In this document: positions 48,774 through 58,892 of the stretch, piece by piece
How positions within the stretch are numbered: the stretch's first letter is position 1
How the letters are laid out: each line of letters begins with the position of its first letter
Assembly (NCBI GenBank): GCA_001298545.1
Contig: LJCX01000026.1
Location: 310,001 to 374,000 of the forward strand
Origin: Actinobacteria bacterium OV320
GTDB taxonomy: Bacteria > Actinomycetota > Actinomycetes > Streptomycetales > Streptomycetaceae
Direction: 5' to 3'
Length of the DNA stretch: 64,000 nucleotides
Made by a program: the position numbers and the translations under genes
Notes under the pieces: model-generated
Told to the model about the DNA's origin: nothing
What the model saw: only the letters and a program-made list of their open reading frames with translations
Databases searched by the model: none

Positions 48774-51700
48774 GCGATCTTCTCCCCTACCCAGCGGGCG
48801 AGTTCGAGCGGACTGAGAGCGGCGACGGGCATGCCCGCGGCGACGAGCTGCCCCGCGACGCCCGTGGAGTAGCGCGGCCGGCCCGTGTCGTCGAGGCTCG
48901 CGCAGCCCAGCACATGGCAGCCCGCACCGACCAGCGCACGCACCTCGGCGAGCAGCCCGCCGAGCGGATAGCCCTCCTCGAAGTCGCTGACGACCACGAC
49001 CAGCGTCCGCGACGGCACGGTGACCAGCTCGCGGGCGTGCCGCAGCCCCGCCGCGATGTGGGTGCCGCCGCCCACGCTGACCTCCAGCAGCAGCGACAGC
49101 GGGTCCTCGACATGGCCGGTGAGGTCCATGACCTCGGTGGAGAAGGCCAGGAAGTGCGTGGACAGCGTCGGCACCCCGGCCAGCACCGACGCCGTCAGCG
49201 CCGCCCACACCGTGGACGCCTCCATGGATCCCGACACGTCCGTGACCAGGATCAGCCGCCAGTCGGCGGCCCGCCGAGCCCGGGTACGGAACACCGGGCG
49301 CTCGGGGATGACCCGGACCGTGCCGTCGGGGCCGCGGCGCGCGGTCGCCAGATTGGCGCGCAGCGTGCGCGGGAGGTCGAGGCCGCCGCCCGGACGCCGG
49401 CTGGGGCGCGGCAGCGCAGTGCCGTGCAGCGCGGGGCGCAGCCGGGTGGCCAACTGCCGGGTCAGCGCCTCGACCAGCCGCCGTACCAGCGGACGCAGCG
49501 CCGCCAGCCGGGCCTCGGGCAGCCCGCCCGCGTGCCGCAGCACGGTACGCAGCAGATCGACGGAGGGGCGCACGCTGTCCGCGTCCAGCTCCGTGAGCAC
49601 GTCCCTGCGGCCCGACGCGGCGGCCGCCGCCAGCACCTCCTCCCGGATGCCCGGCCCGAACAGCGCGGCCAGCTCCTGCGACCACTCCCGCACCCCGGGA
49701 TACGGCGCGTCCCGGCCACCGCCGCTGCCCGGGCGCGTCAGGTCCCCGCGGCTGCCCTCGCCGCGCCCGCTGCCGTACAGCTCGTCCAGAGCCGTCGCCA
49801 ACGCGCGTGCGGACGAAGGGAGTTGATCACTGCGGCGGCCCAGGAGGAGCCGCCACCGGTCGGCGGGGGCGAGCCGACGGTCGAGACCGTCCTCCCCGGA
49901 GGGTCCGGCCTTGTCGCTCGCGCTCGCGGTCGCGGTAGCAGTCGTGGCTGTCGCGATCACCGTCTCGTCGGTGGGCGCCGGTGCGTCGCCACCCGGCGTG
50001 GGCAGCAGCCCCAGTGACCGCAGGGCGGCGCGGGCCGCGAGGTCCGCCCCGGCCCAGGCGGCGAGCGCGGCCGGGTCCAGCCCGTCGGTGTCGGCGACAC
50101 GCCCGGTGCCGAGGCGTTCCTCGACGGCCGAGAGGAGACGGTCGCGGGCCGCGGGGCTCAGGGTCTCGAAGCCGCCCCGCAGCGCGGGCAGCCGGTCGAG
50201 GAAGCCCCAGTCGGGCAACTCCGACACGCGGCCCAGCAGCGGCTCCAGCGCGGGCGCCGCCGCTTCCAGCAGCGGACCGGCGGCGGCCAGAAGCCCGCTC
50301 AGCCGGGCCGTCAGCGCCGACCGTGAGTCGGCGTCGACGGCGCCGTCCACCCAGGACGCGACCCGGTCGCCGAAGGTCCGGGCGCTCTCCTGTCCGAGCA
50401 GCACCCGGACCGCTCCGGCGGCACCGCGCATCAGCGGGGAACCGTCGGCGGCCAGCCGGGCGAGGGCGTCGGTGAGCCGGATACCGCCCAACAGGTCGGC
50501 CCGGTGCGCGAGTTCGAGCAGGGCGTGGGCGTCGGCCGGGTCCTCGGAACCGGTCAGCCCGTCCACCTGCCGCACCGCCGCCACGGTGAGCAGCTCGGCC
50601 ACGGCGGCCGCCCGTGCCGTACGTTCCCCGTCGGCGCCGAGCCCCGGCACATGCCCGGACCGCAGCCGGTCCGACAGGGCGAGCCCGGCCAGGAGTTCGG
50701 GCAGCGTACCGGCCGGCGGCAGCACCTCGGCGACGTCTTCGAGCCGCTCGTCCGCCAGCGTCGGCAGGCCGCACTCCGCGGCTTCCGCGAGCCCCTGGAG
50801 CACCTGCGCGGCCGTCGACCCGCCCGCGTCCCGCTCCACGCGCCGACGCTCCCGCAGCACACCCTCGGCGGCCTGCGCCGCGGTGACCCCGCGCACGCCG
50901 GCCGCGGTCAGCATGGCCGCCGTCGCCGGCGTCCAGCGCACCTCCCAGCGCGAGGTGAGGGCCTCGGCGCCGCCCGCGCCGACCACCTCCCTCGCCTCGC
51001 CGTACGGCACACCGCACACCGCCAGTCGGCGCAGCAGCAGCTCACGGCGCCGGTCGAGGTCCGACCGCAGCGGGTCGAGCCGCAGATCCCGCGCCGGGCC
51101 CGAGGCGTTCTCCGGTCCGGGCAGGCCCAGCCCCGCCACCTCGGCCTCGACCGCCGGGACGAGACCGCTGCGCGGCGCGTCCGGCGCGGGCCGGCCGGTG
51201 CGGGTGCCGACCAGCACCCGCTCCATCGCCCGCGCCACGGCCCGCCCACGCCCGTACGGCTCACCCTGTGCGAGGACCGTCTGCACGGCTTCGACCAACT
51301 CGCCCCGGCCCGCCGCGGGCAGCCCGCGCAGCCGGGCCAGATCCGAGGCCAGCCGGGTGATCTCACGCGCGTCGGCCGGCCCGGACGGATGCCCGAGGTC
51401 CCGCAACGCGGCGCACACCCGCACGGCCGCCCCCGTCAGCGCCTCCTCCAGCGCCTGCGGATCGCCCGCCGCCCGCAGCACCATGTCCTGCCACTCCGGG
51501 TCCCGGATACCGGCCGGATAACCGGACCGCTCGTCCAGAAGGGCATAGGCATACGGAATCAGCGAGGTGATCCACCCCGCCCGACTCCCCACGCCCCCTT
51601 CCTTCGACCCGCCGCCCCCCGGAACGCCGCCCGCGCCCCGCTTTCCGTCGGCCGGGCTGGTGGCTCCGGCTTGCCCGCCGGTGGCCGGGACGGTGGCTCC

Positions 51701-52642
51701 CGCTTGTCCACCGGTGGCCGGGACGGCGCTGCCGCCCCGTCGAGCGTCGGCCGGGGTCGTGACCCCGGCCTTGTCGCCGACGCCCGGGGCAGCGCTCTCG
51801 CCCTCTTCGCCGACGACGGCGGGGGTGGTGCCGGCGTCGCCTCGTCCGGCGAGGGCCGAACCGGTCAGTGCCGGTGCGTGGATGGCGCCGACGAGCACGG
51901 CGGCCCGCTCGCCCCGCGCGGTGGCCTCGGTGATTCGGGACCGCATCCATCGCTCACGCCGCAGGTCCAGCTCGGGCACCCCGCCGGAGGCGGCCGCGTC
52001 CTCGCGCAGCGCCCACCCGGTCAGCAGGGCCGCCCGGCGCAGCGCCTCGGGCGGCGAACCCGGGGCGGTGGCCTCGACGAGCCGGTCCCACAGGTCGTCC
52101 CCGGGACGGCCCGTGAGCCGGGCCCGCAGCGCGCCGGCGAGTCCGGGTGCCTCGGTCTGGGCGGTGCCGCCGCGCCCCTCGCCCCACGCCCGGTCCGCGA
52201 GGGGCAGGTCGCAGGCGACCACCGGGACGCCGTGCCGGGCGGCCCAGCGCACGGCGGCCAGCTCGGGCGAGAAGTCGGCGAACGGATAGAACGCCGGGCC
52301 CCCGCCGCTCCCGCCGTCACCGGGCGCGGCGGCGAGCGCCACCGGCGCCCGGGTCTCCTCGTGCCCGAGCCAGGGCAGCCACTCCTGCATCTCGGCCGGC
52401 AGCTCGACCAGCAGCACGTCTGGTTTCGCCTCGTCCAGCAGCGCGGGCACGGCGGCGGCCAGCGAGGGCGCGTGGTGCCGTACCCCGATGAGGTAGGGCC
52501 CTGCCGGGTCGGTGAGGGCGGCGAGAGCCCCGTCCGGGGAGTCCGGGGAGTCCGGGTGGTCCGGGTGGTCCGGGTGGTCCGGGGAGGCCGGTGTGCCGGG
52601 GGAGTCCGGTGCGCCCGGGGCAGGCGTGGGGTGCGGGGACAC
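48770..52642 (-). CDS. DUF5682-VWA fusion protein (YehM + YehP in one chain)
   Basis: Protein of 1,290 aa. After a repeat-rich N-terminus (residues 15-37, SPD/HPD triplets) comes a DUF5682-like region beginning GPYLIGVRHHAPSLAAAVPALL, extending to about residue 880 and interrupted by a Gly/Ala/Thr repeat linker (about 280-345, VPATGGQAGAT twice). The last 200 residues are a von Willebrand A domain with an intact metal site: DVSGSM, then Thr in GGGTHIAAGL and Asp in VVVSDFEEG. In E. coli these parts are two adjacent genes, yehM and yehP. GTG at 52642 lies 5 nt after the MoxR stop and has GGAGG upstream. The VWA part likely works with the MoxR ATPase, as in other MoxR-VWA pairs. Confidence 0.85.
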   Translation of the reverse strand: MSPHPTPAPGAPDSPGTPASPDHPDHPDHPDSPDSPDGALAALTDPAGPYLIGVRHHAPSLAAAVPALLDEAKPDVLLVELPAEMQEWLPWLGHEETRAPVALAAAPGDGGSGGGPAFYPFADFSPELAAVRWAARHGVPVVACDLPLADRAWGEGRGGTAQTEAPGLAGALRARLTGRPGDDLWDRLVEATAPGSPPEALRRAALLTGWALREDAAASGGVPELDLRRERWMRSRITEATARGERAAVLVGAIHAPALTGSALAGRGDAGTTPAVVGEEGESAAPGVGDKAGVTTPADARRGGSAVPATGGQAGATVPATGGQAGATSPADGKRGAGGVPGGGGSKEGGVGSRAGWITSLIPYAYALLDERSGYPAGIRDPEWQDMVLRAAGDPQALEEALTGAAVRVCAALRDLGHPSGPADAREITRLASDLARLRGLPAAGRGELVEAVQTVLAQGEPYGRGRAVARAMERVLVGTRTGRPAPDAPRSGLVPAVEAEVAGLGLPGPENASGPARDLRLDPLRSDLDRRRELLLRRLAVCGVPYGEAREVVGAGGAEALTSRWEVRWTPATAAMLTAAGVRGVTAAQAAEGVLRERRRVERDAGGSTAAQVLQGLAEAAECGLPTLADERLEDVAEVLPPAGTLPELLAGLALSDRLRSGHVPGLGADGERTARAAAVAELLTVAAVRQVDGLTGSEDPADAHALLELAHRADLLGGIRLTDALARLAADGSPLMRGAAGAVRVLLGQESARTFGDRVASWVDGAVDADSRSALTARLSGLLAAAGPLLEAAAPALEPLLGRVSELPDWGFLDRLPALRGGFETLSPAARDRLLSAVEERLGTGRVADTDGLDPAALAAWAGADLAARAALRSLGLLPTPGGDAPAPTDETVIATATTATATASASDKAGPSGEDGLDRRLAPADRWRLLLGRRSDQLPSSARALATALDELYGSGRGEGSRGDLTRPGSGGGRDAPYPGVREWSQELAALFGPGIREEVLAAAAASGRRDVLTELDADSVRPSVDLLRTVLRHAGGLPEARLAALRPLVRRLVEALTRQLATRLRPALHGTALPRPSRRPGGGLDLPRTLRANLATARRGPDGTVRVIPERPVFRTRARRAADWRLILVTDVSGSMEASTVWAALTASVLAGVPTLSTHFLAFSTEVMDLTGHVEDPLSLLLEVSVGGGTHIAAGLRHARELVTVPSRTLVVVVSDFEEGYPLGGLLAEVRALVGAGCHVLGCASLDDTGRPRYSTGVAGQLVAAGMPVAALSPLELARWVGEKIA
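51630..51800 (-). repeat. Degenerate repeat linker in the DUF5682-VWA gene
   Basis: A roughly 33-bp unit encoding VPATGGQAGAT appears twice in succession with further degenerate copies around it (PADARRGGSA, SPADGKRGAG). It falls between well-conserved parts of the DUF5682 region and keeps frame. Confidence 0.6.
52532..52585 (-). repeat. Six 9-bp tandem repeats near the start of the DUF5682-VWA gene
   Basis: Units GTCCGGGGA or GTCCGGGTG repeat six times without interruption and encode SPD or HPD tripeptides near the N-terminus. Confidence 0.9.
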
Positions 52643-52647
52643 GGCCG

Positions 52648-53895
52648 TCAGCCCTCCAGGACCGTGCGCAGGTCCCACAGGGTGCGCCAGGTGGCGGAAC
52701 CCTGCTCGGCACGGCGGCGGACCGGCCCGTCCCAGTAGCCGCGCAGCCGGGCCGCGTCGGCCGGGTCGTCCTTGCGGACCACGCCCAGCAGATGGCCCGG
52801 CAGCAGCCCGAGCACATCACGGTCGCCCGGGAAGTACGCCGCCGCGAGCGCCAGCGCACCCGCGACGGACACGGCCTCCGCGGTGCTCATCACCGTGGAC
52901 GGCCGCTCCACCTCCCAGCCCTCGGCCGAGCGTCCCTCCCGCAGATCACGGAAGGCGGTGACCAGTGCCTCCAGTACGGCGTCGTCGACCTGGAAGGGCG
53001 CGCCGGCCCGCTCCACCGAGGCCCGTGCCTGGCTGCGCACCAGGGCGGTCTCCGCGTCGAGGTCCGGAATGGGCCCGACCGTCTCGAAGTTGAAGCGGCG
53101 CTTGAGGGCCGCGGACATCTCCGAGACGCCCTTGTCCCGCAGGTTGGCCGTGGCGATGAGGTTGAAGCCGGGCGCGGCATGCGCCAACGCGTCGTCCGAG
53201 CCCGCGAGTTCGGGCACGGCGATGCGCCGCTCCGACAACAGCGAGACCAGCGCGTCCTGCACCTCGGGCAGACAGCGGGTGACCTCCTCGACCCGGGCGA
53301 TGGCGCCCCGCGACATGGCGGTCAGTACCGGTGAGGGCACCAGCGCCTGTCGGCTCGGCCCCTGCGCCAGCAACAGGGCGTAGTTCCAGCCGTACTTGAG
53401 CTGGTCCTCCGTCGTACCCGCGGTGCCCTGCACGACCAGCCCGCTGGTGCCGCACACGGCGGTGGACAGCAGTTCGGACAGCATGGACTTCGCGGTACCG
53501 GGCTCGCCGACGAGCAGCAGTCCGCGCTCGCCGGCGAGCGTGACCACACACCGCTCCACCAGCGCCCGGTCGCCGACGAACTTGCCCTCCACCACCAGCC
53601 GGCGCGGCACCCCGTCCGGCGCCTCGGCGTCCTCGGGCAGCTTCAGGGCGCGGCCGTCGCTGCCCATGACGAACGTGACGACTGCGCGCGGGGTGAGCCG
53701 CCAGGCGGGCGGGCGCGGCCCGTCGTCGTACGCGGCCAGGAAGGCCAGCTCGCCGGCGTACCGGTCCTCGGGCGGGACGATCTGGCGAACCGGGCCGGGG
53801 GAGCCGGTGGAGGCGGAATCGAAGTCGGAGTCGGGGGACAGGGCGGTCGTGGTCATCGGCGCGCGCTCTTCCAGAGGGGGCGGGAGGGTGGTCAT
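52648..53895 (-). CDS. MoxR-type AAA+ ATPase, YehL-like
   Basis: AAA+ ATPase of 415 aa. Walker A is GEPGTAKSML. The Walker B region reads ARVEEVTRCLPEVQDALVSLL, with Glu where many MoxR proteins have Asp. Sensor 1 is in LIATANLRDKG and the arginine region in SAALKRRFNFETV. MoxR ATPases act as chaperones that load or activate VWA-domain partners, and the next gene encodes such a domain. E. coli YehL is the matching cluster member. ATG at 53895 overlaps the upstream stop by 4 nt; an in-frame ATG at 53856 is a possible alternative start, so the first 13 residues are uncertain. Confidence 0.88.
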   Translation of the reverse strand: MTTLPPPLEERAPMTTTALSPDSDFDSASTGSPGPVRQIVPPEDRYAGELAFLAAYDDGPRPPAWRLTPRAVVTFVMGSDGRALKLPEDAEAPDGVPRRLVVEGKFVGDRALVERCVVTLAGERGLLLVGEPGTAKSMLSELLSTAVCGTSGLVVQGTAGTTEDQLKYGWNYALLLAQGPSRQALVPSPVLTAMSRGAIARVEEVTRCLPEVQDALVSLLSERRIAVPELAGSDDALAHAAPGFNLIATANLRDKGVSEMSAALKRRFNFETVGPIPDLDAETALVRSQARASVERAGAPFQVDDAVLEALVTAFRDLREGRSAEGWEVERPSTVMSTAEAVSVAGALALAAAYFPGDRDVLGLLPGHLLGVVRKDDPADAARLRGYWDGPVRRRAEQGSATWRTLWDLRTVLEG

Positions 53896-56800
53896 CGGCG
53901 GCGGCCCTTACGGGTGGCGCGGGTGGTGAGCTGCTCGTAGGCCGGGGCGTCGCCGGAGCGGACGCGGTCCCACGCGCGCGTGAACAGTTCGGGCACGGGC
54001 ATCAGCGGCAGCACGCGCCCGTAGGCGCCGACCGGGTAGAGGCCCTCCTTCCAGATCTCCAACGGCAGCGCGGGCGACGTCAGGTCCAGCCAGCCGCACG
54101 GCAGGAACAGGGTGCGTCCGGCGCGCGCCCGCTTGGCCTCGACGACCAGCTCGCTCGCCGCGAGTTCGGCGCGGGCCTTCTTCGTCCGGGCGGGCTTCCA
54201 GCCGGTCCAGCGGGCGCAGTTGCGGTCCGTGGGGTCCGGGAGCGCCAGCAACTGGAGGTAGAGGGCCGCCGCGTCCTCGCCGAGACCGTGCCGCGCGGCG
54301 ACCTCGGCGACCAGATCGGGCACGCTGAAGGTCGGGTCCTGGGCGTGTCCGGAGGGTCCCTCGGGATCGCACCCGACCGCGACCGCGCGGGCCAGTTCGT
54401 CGCCGAGGAGGGTCCGCAGGGCCCGCATGCCCTCGCCCCGTCCCGGTCCGACCAGCCCCTGGACGAGCCCGAACACGGGGTCGTCGGGAGCGCCGAGCGC
54501 GCCCGGCCGGACCAGGACGGTCTCCTGGTCGCCGTACCAGGGGCGCAGCGCCAGCGCCTCGCCGACAGGTGTCAGACCGTGGGCGTCGGCGCCCCCGGTG
54601 GCGGGCAGCCCGTACGCCTTGCGCAGTTCGACGGCGGACGAGGAGCCCTTCTCCGTCCACGCGACGTCCAGGTCGATCAGCAGGCCCCGGTCGGCGAAGC
54701 GGCGGCGCAGGGCGGCGAGGCTCTCCGGCAGGACGGCCCGCAGCGGGTGCCCGTACGGCAGGGAGTAGGCGAGTCCGGCCAGGGCGGTCACGGCACCCGT
54801 CAGGTGGTTCCGGCCGGGCAGTGCCGCCGGGTCCGCCGCGACCAGGTTGCCGTCCTTGTCCGGCCGCTGGACGGTGGTACGGCTGATCCAGGGGGTCAGC
54901 CCCGGGTTGAGGACGTCCTCCGCGGAGCCGGTGGGCAGGCCGCCCAGGGAGAGCTCCCCGGCGAGGTCCTCGGGCAGCCGGACGACCTCGCCGAGCCGCT
55001 CGGCCCACACCCGGCCGGCCGCCTCCGTGTCCGGCCCGGCCGTCCACAGGTCACCGGGGTTCCCGGGCAGCAGGGCACCGACGAGGGCCGCCCGGTCGCC
55101 GCTGCCGACCGAGGACAGCAGGGCGTCGGCCAGCTCCTTCTGACGCGGCTTCAGCCCGGTCGCGGCGATCACCTCGGCGGTGAGCTGCTTCGGCTTGCCG
55201 GCCAGCAGCAGCGCCGCCTGCATGGGCCCCAGCCCGCCGCGGGTCGCGGCCGCGAGGACGGCGGGCGCCTCGGGCTGCCAGGGCGCCGGGCCCTTGTCCC
55301 GGACGAGCCCGGTGACGGCGCTCAGCGCGTCGGCGGGGAACACCGCCGGGTGCAGGGTCTCCCGCTCCAGCGTGAAGTGCGCGATCGCGCCGAAGGAGCC
55401 CGCCGGATCGTGGTCCAGGGCGAGCCAGTGCACCCGCCCCGCCTGCCGGTCCAGGTTCTGGCAGCCGAGCACGACGACGGTACGGCCGTCCCGGCGCAGC
55501 ACCTGACCGACGCGCTCCTGCTTCTCGTGCGGCTCGCTCAGCACGACCTCGCGCAGGGCGGCCCCGGGAGCGGCCAGCGGACCGTCCGTGATCGCCTCGA
55601 ACAGCAGCAGCAGCGCCTCGCGGTGCGCCTCGGTCACCGTGGCGGAGGCGGCGCGGTACGCGAGCGGGCGCAGCATGTCGAGCACCGGCGTCCACACCAG
55701 CCCGATGCCCGGCAGGGTGAACTCGTCGCTGCGCCATCCTTCGGCGGTTCCGGTGGACCGGGAGGCCTCGGCCAGAGGCTTGCCGTCGGCCGGCTTCCCG
55801 GTCAGCACGTGGTTCACGGCGCGGACCTGCCGCAGTGTGCTCCAGCGGACCTCGCTGCCCCACCACCCGTGCACCTCGGTGAGCCCGGTGGTGGCCTCGC
55901 GCAGCGTCGCGTCGTCGCCGTGCTCGGGCTTGAGGTCGGCGAACATGCCGTCGGTCCGACGGCGCTCCGCCTTCGGCCGCTCGACCGGCGGCGCCACGAA
56001 CGCGGCGGTCGACTCCGCGAGCCGCAGCACCGCGCGCACCAGTGCGGCGACACCCGCGACGAGGCCCCCGTCGCCCAGCGAGGGCAGGGAGCGGGACACG
56101 ACCTCCTGGACGACCTCGTCCGCGGGCGGCACGACGGCGGCGGCGTCCGAGGTCCCGTCCACGACCTTGGCCGTCGCCAGCTTCGACTGCCGCTGCGCCA
56201 GCGCCTCCTTCCCGGCCCGCAGCAGCTCGGCCGCCTGCTCGTCGGTCAGGGCGCGCAGCGCCGCCGACGCGCGCTCGTCGCGCGGGCGAAGGGCGTGCCA
56301 GAAGCCGACCGGCGGAACGAACCGGGTGCCGGCGGCGAACTCGCCGCCGCGCTCCATAGGTGTCACCCGGCCCAGCTCCCCCGCGGCGGACGGGTCGTCA
56401 CCCGCGTAGAGGGCGATCTGCCGGTGCAGAGCGACGGCCACGGGCTCGACCCCGCCCGGCAGCCGCAGCGCGCCGAGCAGGACGCCGGGCGCCCGCCCGT
56501 CGGCCCACGGCAGGCTGACGGTGCGGCCGTCCGGGGTACCGGCGACGGTGCGGGCCTCGACGCCCTCGCCCTCGGTGCGCACCCAGCGGCCGAGCACGGT
56601 GCCGTCCGTGCCGAACGGGCTCCGCTCCAGGCCGGGTTGGAGCGGCAGCACCTCGCAGTGCTGCTGGAGCAGGGGCGCGTCCTCCCGGATGCCGGACGAC
56701 AGGAACGCGGGCAGCGAGGCGCGCCCGTGGGTGCCGGTGGCCGGGTCGTACTCGAGCCACACCTGCTGCAGGCCCTGCCTGCCCTGGCGCCAGTACGAGG

Positions 56801-58892
56801 TGCCGTCGCCGAGGATGCGGCGGCTCGGCGGTACGACGGTGTCACCGGCGTGCAGTGTGCGCCCGCCGGTGGCGCGGCCGCCTCCGGGGACCGGGATCGA
56901 CGGTTCGCCCGCGTCGTTGCCGCCGTACCAGTGCGGGAGCTGCTCACCGCCGAGCGGGAAGACGTCGGCGGGGCGCGCCGACCAGTAGCCGAACTGCTTG
57001 CCGTCCTGCCGCCACATGACGAGCAGTTCGCCGTCCGTGTAGCGGTAGCTCGGGCGCTGCCACCGGTCCAGCGTCACGGGCAGCCGAAGGTCGTGCTCGA
57101 GCAGGATCTCCTCGGGGCCGACGACGATCACCTTGTGCGCGCGGGCGAGGATCAGCGCGGGCCAGGCCTCGCTGACGCCGAGCGTGTCCTCGCGGTCGCG
57201 CCTGGTCTCGGCGTCGAGCCGGCGCAGCGCCTCGTCCAGCGCGGGCCAGCCGAGCTCGTCCAGCAGGCCGGCCCGCAGCGTGTGCCCGAGCAGCGGCGCG
57301 ACCGCGTGCGCGGAGACCACGGCGACGGCCGCCGGGCTGACCCGGGCGGCGATCGTACGGAAGGGGCGGAGCCGTTCCAGTGCCGCCCGCGCGGCGGGCA
57401 GGCCGACCGCCGAGGCCAGTTCCCCGGCCGCGTCGTCCAGCCACTCGCGCAGCACCTCGGCGAGCACGGGGTGGGCGGCCAGTTCCTCCAGCACCTTCGG
57501 TGCGGGGCGCAGGCCGCTGAGGGTGCTGATGTCGGCGTACAGCAGGCGGCGCAGGCGGGGGTCCGCCGCGGTCGCGGTGAGGTCGCGCCGGCCGGGTACG
57601 GCCTCGTGCAACCAGCGGTCGACGGAGAGGTACACGACCTGGTGGGGGCCGGGAAGCGTCAGCGGCACGCCCTGGGCCGCGCACAGGTCGAGCAGGTCGA
57701 GATCGGCGCCGGCGTGCCAGCGGCCCGAGCACAGATCGACGGGACGGCCCAGCTCACGAAGCCGGGGCCCCATCCGCTCCACCAGCGCGAGGGTGGCCGG
57801 GGAACGGCCGCTGACATTGCCGCCGTGCTTGCGGTGCAGCGCCCACCGGCCGAGCCAGTCCGCCGGGTCCACGTCGGCCGCCGTCTCCCCGGTGAGGAGC
57901 AGATCCGCCCCGCACTCCGCGAGCAGCGCCAGCCAGAACTCGTCGTCCTCGACGGTACGCCCCAGGCCGGCCGGCATGATCTCCAGCAGTCGCTCACGCA
58001 CCTGCGGCCGTTGCTCGGCGAGGACGGCGAGCGTCGCCCGGTAGGCGTTCCAGAAGGAGGCGGGGGCCCGGACCGCGGCCGGCGAGGCGAGCAGGTCGGC
58101 GACCAGGCCGCACTCCTCGGTGACCCGGTCGAGACCGGCGGCCTTGATCAGCCCGCGCGCGTCCTGCGGCAGGGACGCGTACGGCGGCATCCCGGCCGCG
58201 CAGCGCTCCACGGTCAACTGCCGGAACTGCGCCCAGGCCTCGGCCGCGTGGAGCCGCGCCGCGAGAGCCCTGACGTGCTCCTTGAGCGCCTTGACGGTGA
58301 GCGCCCCGGCGAACGCGAACTCCAGGAACACGGCCCGCTGCCGCTCCTCGTCCACCTTCAGCGCGTGCACCCGCTCGGCCTCCCGGGCCTTGCCGAAGAA
58401 GGCGGAGGCGTACGTCGTGTTCTCGTGCTGGAGGAAGACGCGGGCGGCCTGCTCGTAGAAGGTGGGCAGGAAGTGCGGCACGGCCCGGCCGAGCCGGGTG
58501 CCGAGCGCCTCGAAGCCGTCCTTGGCGTTGCCGGGGCGGGACTTGGCCTGCCGCGCGAGCCGCTCGACGTCCTTGACCAGCGCCAGCGCGTGGTGGCCGT
58601 TCGCCGGGTCGTTGACCAGCGCCCAGGCGGGGAAGCCGAGGGTCTCCCGGCGCACCTGACCGACCTCGGGGGTCTCCGGGTCGCGGGTCAGCCCGAGGAA
58701 GTCCAGTGCCAGGTCCTCGGCCTCGCCCAGGGTGCCCGGCACGAGCCGCACGATCTGCCGGTCGTCCAGCGCGGGGTGGGTGTACCTGCGGACGGTGAGC
58801 GTGTCGGCGTCCTCGCGGGTGGTGCTCCCCGGGGGCAGCACCGCGCCCGCGTCGAGCAGCGCGCCGGCGGTGGTCTCGTCGTAGGTCGTCAT
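53892..58892 (-). CDS. Very large uncharacterised protein of the yeh-like operon
   Basis: Soluble protein of 1,666 aa, the largest in the operon. I recognise no catalytic motif. The sequence is helical and Leu/Ala-rich in the first 600 residues (armadillo/HEAT-like feel), with several WG/WYGG segments in the middle (SYWRQGRQGLQQVW, VHGWWGSEVRW) and a conserved C-terminal block (LFLPCGWLDLTSPALPLEIWKEGLYP). It is probably the counterpart of the part of E. coli YehI that lies outside its DUF4132 domain, but expanded and encoded separately. ATG at 58892 has GAGGAG 8 nt upstream and overlaps the DUF4132 gene's stop by 4 nt. The long frame beyond 58892 is only overlap. Confidence 0.75.
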   Translation of the reverse strand: MTTYDETTAGALLDAGAVLPPGSTTREDADTLTVRRYTHPALDDRQIVRLVPGTLGEAEDLALDFLGLTRDPETPEVGQVRRETLGFPAWALVNDPANGHHALALVKDVERLARQAKSRPGNAKDGFEALGTRLGRAVPHFLPTFYEQAARVFLQHENTTYASAFFGKAREAERVHALKVDEERQRAVFLEFAFAGALTVKALKEHVRALAARLHAAEAWAQFRQLTVERCAAGMPPYASLPQDARGLIKAAGLDRVTEECGLVADLLASPAAVRAPASFWNAYRATLAVLAEQRPQVRERLLEIMPAGLGRTVEDDEFWLALLAECGADLLLTGETAADVDPADWLGRWALHRKHGGNVSGRSPATLALVERMGPRLRELGRPVDLCSGRWHAGADLDLLDLCAAQGVPLTLPGPHQVVYLSVDRWLHEAVPGRRDLTATAADPRLRRLLYADISTLSGLRPAPKVLEELAAHPVLAEVLREWLDDAAGELASAVGLPAARAALERLRPFRTIAARVSPAAVAVVSAHAVAPLLGHTLRAGLLDELGWPALDEALRRLDAETRRDREDTLGVSEAWPALILARAHKVIVVGPEEILLEHDLRLPVTLDRWQRPSYRYTDGELLVMWRQDGKQFGYWSARPADVFPLGGEQLPHWYGGNDAGEPSIPVPGGGRATGGRTLHAGDTVVPPSRRILGDGTSYWRQGRQGLQQVWLEYDPATGTHGRASLPAFLSSGIREDAPLLQQHCEVLPLQPGLERSPFGTDGTVLGRWVRTEGEGVEARTVAGTPDGRTVSLPWADGRAPGVLLGALRLPGGVEPVAVALHRQIALYAGDDPSAAGELGRVTPMERGGEFAAGTRFVPPVGFWHALRPRDERASAALRALTDEQAAELLRAGKEALAQRQSKLATAKVVDGTSDAAAVVPPADEVVQEVVSRSLPSLGDGGLVAGVAALVRAVLRLAESTAAFVAPPVERPKAERRRTDGMFADLKPEHGDDATLREATTGLTEVHGWWGSEVRWSTLRQVRAVNHVLTGKPADGKPLAEASRSTGTAEGWRSDEFTLPGIGLVWTPVLDMLRPLAYRAASATVTEAHREALLLLFEAITDGPLAAPGAALREVVLSEPHEKQERVGQVLRRDGRTVVVLGCQNLDRQAGRVHWLALDHDPAGSFGAIAHFTLERETLHPAVFPADALSAVTGLVRDKGPAPWQPEAPAVLAAATRGGLGPMQAALLLAGKPKQLTAEVIAATGLKPRQKELADALLSSVGSGDRAALVGALLPGNPGDLWTAGPDTEAAGRVWAERLGEVVRLPEDLAGELSLGGLPTGSAEDVLNPGLTPWISRTTVQRPDKDGNLVAADPAALPGRNHLTGAVTALAGLAYSLPYGHPLRAVLPESLAALRRRFADRGLLIDLDVAWTEKGSSSAVELRKAYGLPATGGADAHGLTPVGEALALRPWYGDQETVLVRPGALGAPDDPVFGLVQGLVGPGRGEGMRALRTLLGDELARAVAVGCDPEGPSGHAQDPTFSVPDLVAEVAARHGLGEDAAALYLQLLALPDPTDRNCARWTGWKPARTKKARAELAASELVVEAKRARAGRTLFLPCGWLDLTSPALPLEIWKEGLYPVGAYGRVLPLMPVPELFTRAWDRVRSGDAPAYEQLTTRATRKGRRR

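Noticed and set aside
52532..52585. Tandem 9-bp repeats considered as a CRISPR array or iterons
   Set aside because: Units are contiguous without spacers, lie inside a gene and preserve frame, so they are coding minisatellites.
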